Below are positions 5,481 through 7,586 of a DNA stretch of 7,586 bases, in pieces. The position numbers and the translations under genes are program-made. Each line of letters begins with the position of its first letter. Within the stretch, counting starts at the first letter, position 1. Below the pieces are notes generated by a model. It did no database searches. It saw nothing but the letters and a program-made list of their open reading frames with translations, and was not told where the DNA came from. This DNA is from Loktanella sp. (GTDB lineage: Bacteria; Pseudomonadota; Alphaproteobacteria; Rhodobacterales; Rhodobacteraceae). The stretch spans positions 1 through 7,586 of the forward strand of contig PUNR01000005.1 in NCBI GenBank assembly GCA_003551805.1, read 5' to 3'.

Positions 5481-6529
5481 AAGCGCTAGAACAGATCGGG
5501 CTGAAGGTCCTGCGCCGGATTGATCCCGAAACCGCACATGGGCTGGCGTTAAAAGCCCTGCGCGCTGGGCTTGGCCCGACGTCTGGACCCTTCACATCTC
5601 CACGGCTGCGTTGCGAACTGGCGGGGCTTTCGCTGCCAAACCCCGTGGGCCTTGCCGCTGGTTTTGACAAGAACGCCACGGCGCTTACCCCCCTGTCGCG
5701 CAGCGGTTTCGGCTTTCTAGAGGTCGGCGCCGCCACCCCACGTCCGCAGGAAGGCAACCCCAAACCCCGGCTGTTCCGTCTGGCGCAAGACCGCGCCGCG
5801 ATCAACCGTTTCGGGTTTAACAATGAAGGGATGCAGCCGATTGCAGACAGGCTGGCCCAGCGCCCCAAAACGACAGCGATCGGCCTGAACCTTGGCGCGA
5901 ACAAGGACAGCAGCGACAAAGCCGCCGATTTCGCGACGGTGCTTGCCCATTGCGGCCCGCATGTTGATTTCGCAACGGTCAATGTGTCGTCCCCCAACAC
6001 CGAAAAATTGCGCGACCTGCAAGGCAAGGCAGCGCTGTCTGCCTTACTTGCGGGCGTCATGGAAACGCGCGCAAAGATGGACCGCCCAATCCCCGTTTTC
6101 CTGAAAATCGCACCCGACCTGACCCCAGACGAAATCGCCGAAATCGCCGAAGTCGCACAGATGACCGGTATTTCCGGCATCATCGCCACGAATACCACGC
6201 TGGACCGCACCGGGTTGCACGGCCCTCATACGGGCGAAGCGGGTGGCCTTTCCGGCCAGCCTTTGTTCGAAAAATCCACCCGCGTCGTGGCGCACCTGTC
6301 GGGCCTGACCAACCTGCCGATCATCGGTGTGGGGGGGGTCAGCAACGCCGATCAAGCCTACCAGAAAATCCGCGCCGGTGCCTGTGCCGTGCAGCTTTAT
6401 ACCGCGCTGGTTTATGGCGGGCTGTCGCTGGTGGATGACATCACGCGCGGGCTTGATGCGTTGCTGGCACGCGATGGTTTTACCACGTTGGCGGATGCCG
6501 TCGGATCAGGCCGCGCGGACTGGACCTGA
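5477..6529 (+). CDS. pyrD: Dihydroorotate dehydrogenase (quinone), class 2
   Basis: This 350-residue enzyme oxidises dihydroorotate to orotate, the fourth step of de novo UMP synthesis, and passes electrons through FMN to membrane quinone. The N-terminal helices (about 1-30, MKALEQIGLKVLRRIDPETAH) are the quinone and membrane-contact region that marks class 2. Visible motifs are AAGFDKN at 60-66, TPRPQEGNPKPRLFRL at 87-102, RFGFNNEG at 111-118, GLNLGANK at 136-143, NVSSPNT at 169-175 with catalytic base Ser172, Lys210 in FLKIAPD, NTT at 239-241, GGLSG at 256-260, GVGGV at 284-288 and the FMN phosphate loop near QLYTALVYGG at 306-315. Residue 85 is Ala in VGAATP where Ser or Thr is common; I think this is a lineage variant. 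The start overlaps the DUF952 stop (ATGA), with only a weak GGA upstream, which suggests translational coupling. The 3' end overlaps the convergent dinF by 24 bp. Confidence 0.97.
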   Translation: MKALEQIGLKVLRRIDPETAHGLALKALRAGLGPTSGPFTSPRLRCELAGLSLPNPVGLAAGFDKNATALTPLSRSGFGFLEVGAATPRPQEGNPKPRLFRLAQDRAAINRFGFNNEGMQPIADRLAQRPKTTAIGLNLGANKDSSDKAADFATVLAHCGPHVDFATVNVSSPNTEKLRDLQGKAALSALLAGVMETRAKMDRPIPVFLKIAPDLTPDEIAEIAEVAQMTGISGIIATNTTLDRTGLHGPHTGEAGGLSGQPLFEKSTRVVAHLSGLTNLPIIGVGGVSNADQAYQKIRAGACAVQLYTALVYGGLSLVDDITRGLDALLARDGFTTLADAVGSGRADWT

Positions 6530-7586
6530 GGCTGACGCTTCTAACGCCGGATACTTCACGCCAAGCGTGACCCCGCGCGCGACAAAGCTAATCAGCATCC
6601 CCATCCACAGCCCATGATTGCCATAAAGCGCCATCAGAGGGATGACGCTTGCGAAATAGATCAGCGCCGACAGGATCATCATATTGCGCATATCTGCCGT
6701 CCGTGTTGCACCGATGAAAATGCCATCCAGCATCCATGCCGCGACACCCAGCAGCGGGGCGGCGACCATATAGGGCAGGAAACTGCGCGCCGTATCCTGG
6801 ACATCAGGCGCGGTGGTCATCAGGTCGATCACCACACCACCGAACAGTGCGAAACACACCGCCATAATCACGCAACAACCCAGCCCCCAAGCGCTCGTCA
6901 TTAGTGCCGCGCGCCGCAAGGTGCCACGCGCCTGCGCACCCAATGCCTTGCCCACCAGCACTTCGGCAGCAAAGGCAAAGCCGTCCAGCACAAAGGCCGT
7001 CAGATGCAGAAACTGCACCAATATCTGGTTGGCCGCCAAGGGCACGTCGCCAAAGCCTGCGCCATAGAAAAGGAAACTGACAAAGATCGCCTGCAACAGC
7101 ACCGACCGGATCAGGATATCCCCGTTCACTGCCGCCATGTGTCGCAACCGCACCAGATCGAACACCCGCGCAGCGGTGCGCCACGCAACACCAGCAAAGG
7201 CATCACGGCACAGCCACAGACCCAAAATCAACCCCGACCATTCCGCGATGAAAGTGGCCCACGCCACCCCGGCGACGCCCCAGCCAAAGCTGAGCACAAA
7301 CAACAGGTCCAGCCCGATGTTCAGCCCGTTCATCAGCGCCTGTATCAGCAGAACCCCGCGTGTGCGTTCCTGCGCGATCAGCCAGCCGGTAATCCCATAC
7401 AGCGCGATGGTGGCAGGCGCGGACCAGATGCGGATCGCCATATATTCGCGCGCTAACCCTTCGACCTCTGCACTGGCGGGCGCTATCAGAAAGGCGCCGT
7501 TGAATATCAGCACCTGAATGGCGATCATCACCGCCCCGGCCCCCAACCCGATCAGCAAAGCGCGCGACAGCAGGGCCTGCACTTCA
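6506..7586 (-). CDS. dinF: MATE family efflux transporter, DinF type (partial, N-terminus beyond right edge)
   Basis: The frame is open from the right edge to the TGA at 6506, giving 359 residues of a strongly hydrophobic membrane protein. It should export drugs or other organic cations in exchange for protons or sodium ions. I recognise DinF rather than NorM-like features: NGDILIRSVLLQ, TAFVLDGFAFAAEVLVG, WMLDGIFIGATRTADMRN and GNHGLW align in order with matching stretches of E. coli DinF. The first visible residues, EVQALLSRALL, correspond to an internal position near the end of the third helix of the family, so roughly the first 80-100 residues are missing. The GTG at 7582 is an internal valine codon and should not be taken as the start. 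The 3' end overlaps the end of pyrD tail to tail. In E. coli dinF is under LexA control; the upstream region is not in the window, so this cannot be examined. Confidence 0.9.
   Translation of the reverse strand, partial: EVQALLSRALLIGLGAGAVMIAIQVLIFNGAFLIAPASAEVEGLAREYMAIRIWSAPATIALYGITGWLIAQERTRGVLLIQALMNGLNIGLDLLFVLSFGWGVAGVAWATFIAEWSGLILGLWLCRDAFAGVAWRTAARVFDLVRLRHMAAVNGDILIRSVLLQAIFVSFLFYGAGFGDVPLAANQILVQFLHLTAFVLDGFAFAAEVLVGKALGAQARGTLRRAALMTSAWGLGCCVIMAVCFALFGGVVIDLMTTAPDVQDTARSFLPYMVAAPLLGVAAWMLDGIFIGATRTADMRNMMILSALIYFASVIPLMALYGNHGLWMGMLISFVARGVTLGVKYPALEASASGPVRAA

Noticed and set aside
6556..6570. Hairpin TCACGC-CAA-GCGTGA as a terminator of pyrD
   Set aside because: It lies within dinF coding sequence, has a three-base loop and no T run, and is most simply explained by codon content.
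7580..7582. GTG as the start of the MATE transporter
   Set aside because: The frame continues upstream to the window edge with a family-typical residue (Glu), and the protein would lack its first two or three helices.
1..7586. CRISPR array, insertion sequence, prophage, toxin-antitoxin or other defence system
   Set aside because: There are no spaced direct repeats, transposase or integrase motifs, or small toxin-like pairs. The genes present account for nearly all the sequence.

Overview
The window looks like ordinary chromosomal DNA of an alphaproteobacterium, most likely a marine member of the Rhodobacteraceae (Roseobacter group). I base this on four things: GC-rich coding sequence that largely avoids TTA, CTA and TCA codons; protein motifs typical of that group; a very acidic exported 5'-nucleotidase; and a short intergenic motif (CCTCCGGCGGGGATATTT) that I remember as highly repeated in this family. 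No reference search was possible, so the taxon is an inference.

Layout, left to right. Bases 1-1214 (minus) hold the N-terminal 404 residues of an AMP-forming acyl-CoA synthetase whose C-terminus lies off the left edge. Bases 1326-3116 (minus) encode a complete half-size ABC exporter with fused membrane and ATPase domains. Bases 3212-3285 (minus) are a tRNA-Gly(UCC) with encoded CCA and a recognisable promoter. Bases 3434-4996 (minus) encode a secreted, periplasmic 5'-nucleotidase of the UshA type, followed at once by a good intrinsic terminator. A 151-bp divergent region (4997-5147) separates it from a plus-strand pair: a small DUF952 protein (5148-5480) and pyrD, the quinone-dependent dihydroorotate dehydrogenase (5477-6529), joined by an ATGA stop/start overlap. 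From the right edge, a DinF-type MATE efflux transporter (6506-7586, minus, N-terminus off the window) runs tail to tail into pyrD and overlaps its 3' end by 24 bp.

How the genes relate. The central block has a nucleotide theme. The 5'-nucleotidase would release nucleosides and phosphate from nucleotides outside the cytoplasmic membrane, while PyrD carries out the membrane-linked oxidation step of de novo pyrimidine synthesis. The DUF952 protein is translationally coupled to PyrD but has no known function that I can name, and it is the most interesting unknown here. The acyl-CoA synthetase, ABC exporter and MATE transporter look like unrelated housekeeping or accessory functions. I see no insertion sequence, integrase, prophage gene, CRISPR array or obvious defence system. 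The leads worth following are the DUF952-pyrD unit with a dyad over its start codon, the repeated-looking element upstream of the tRNA, and the overlapping gene ends.
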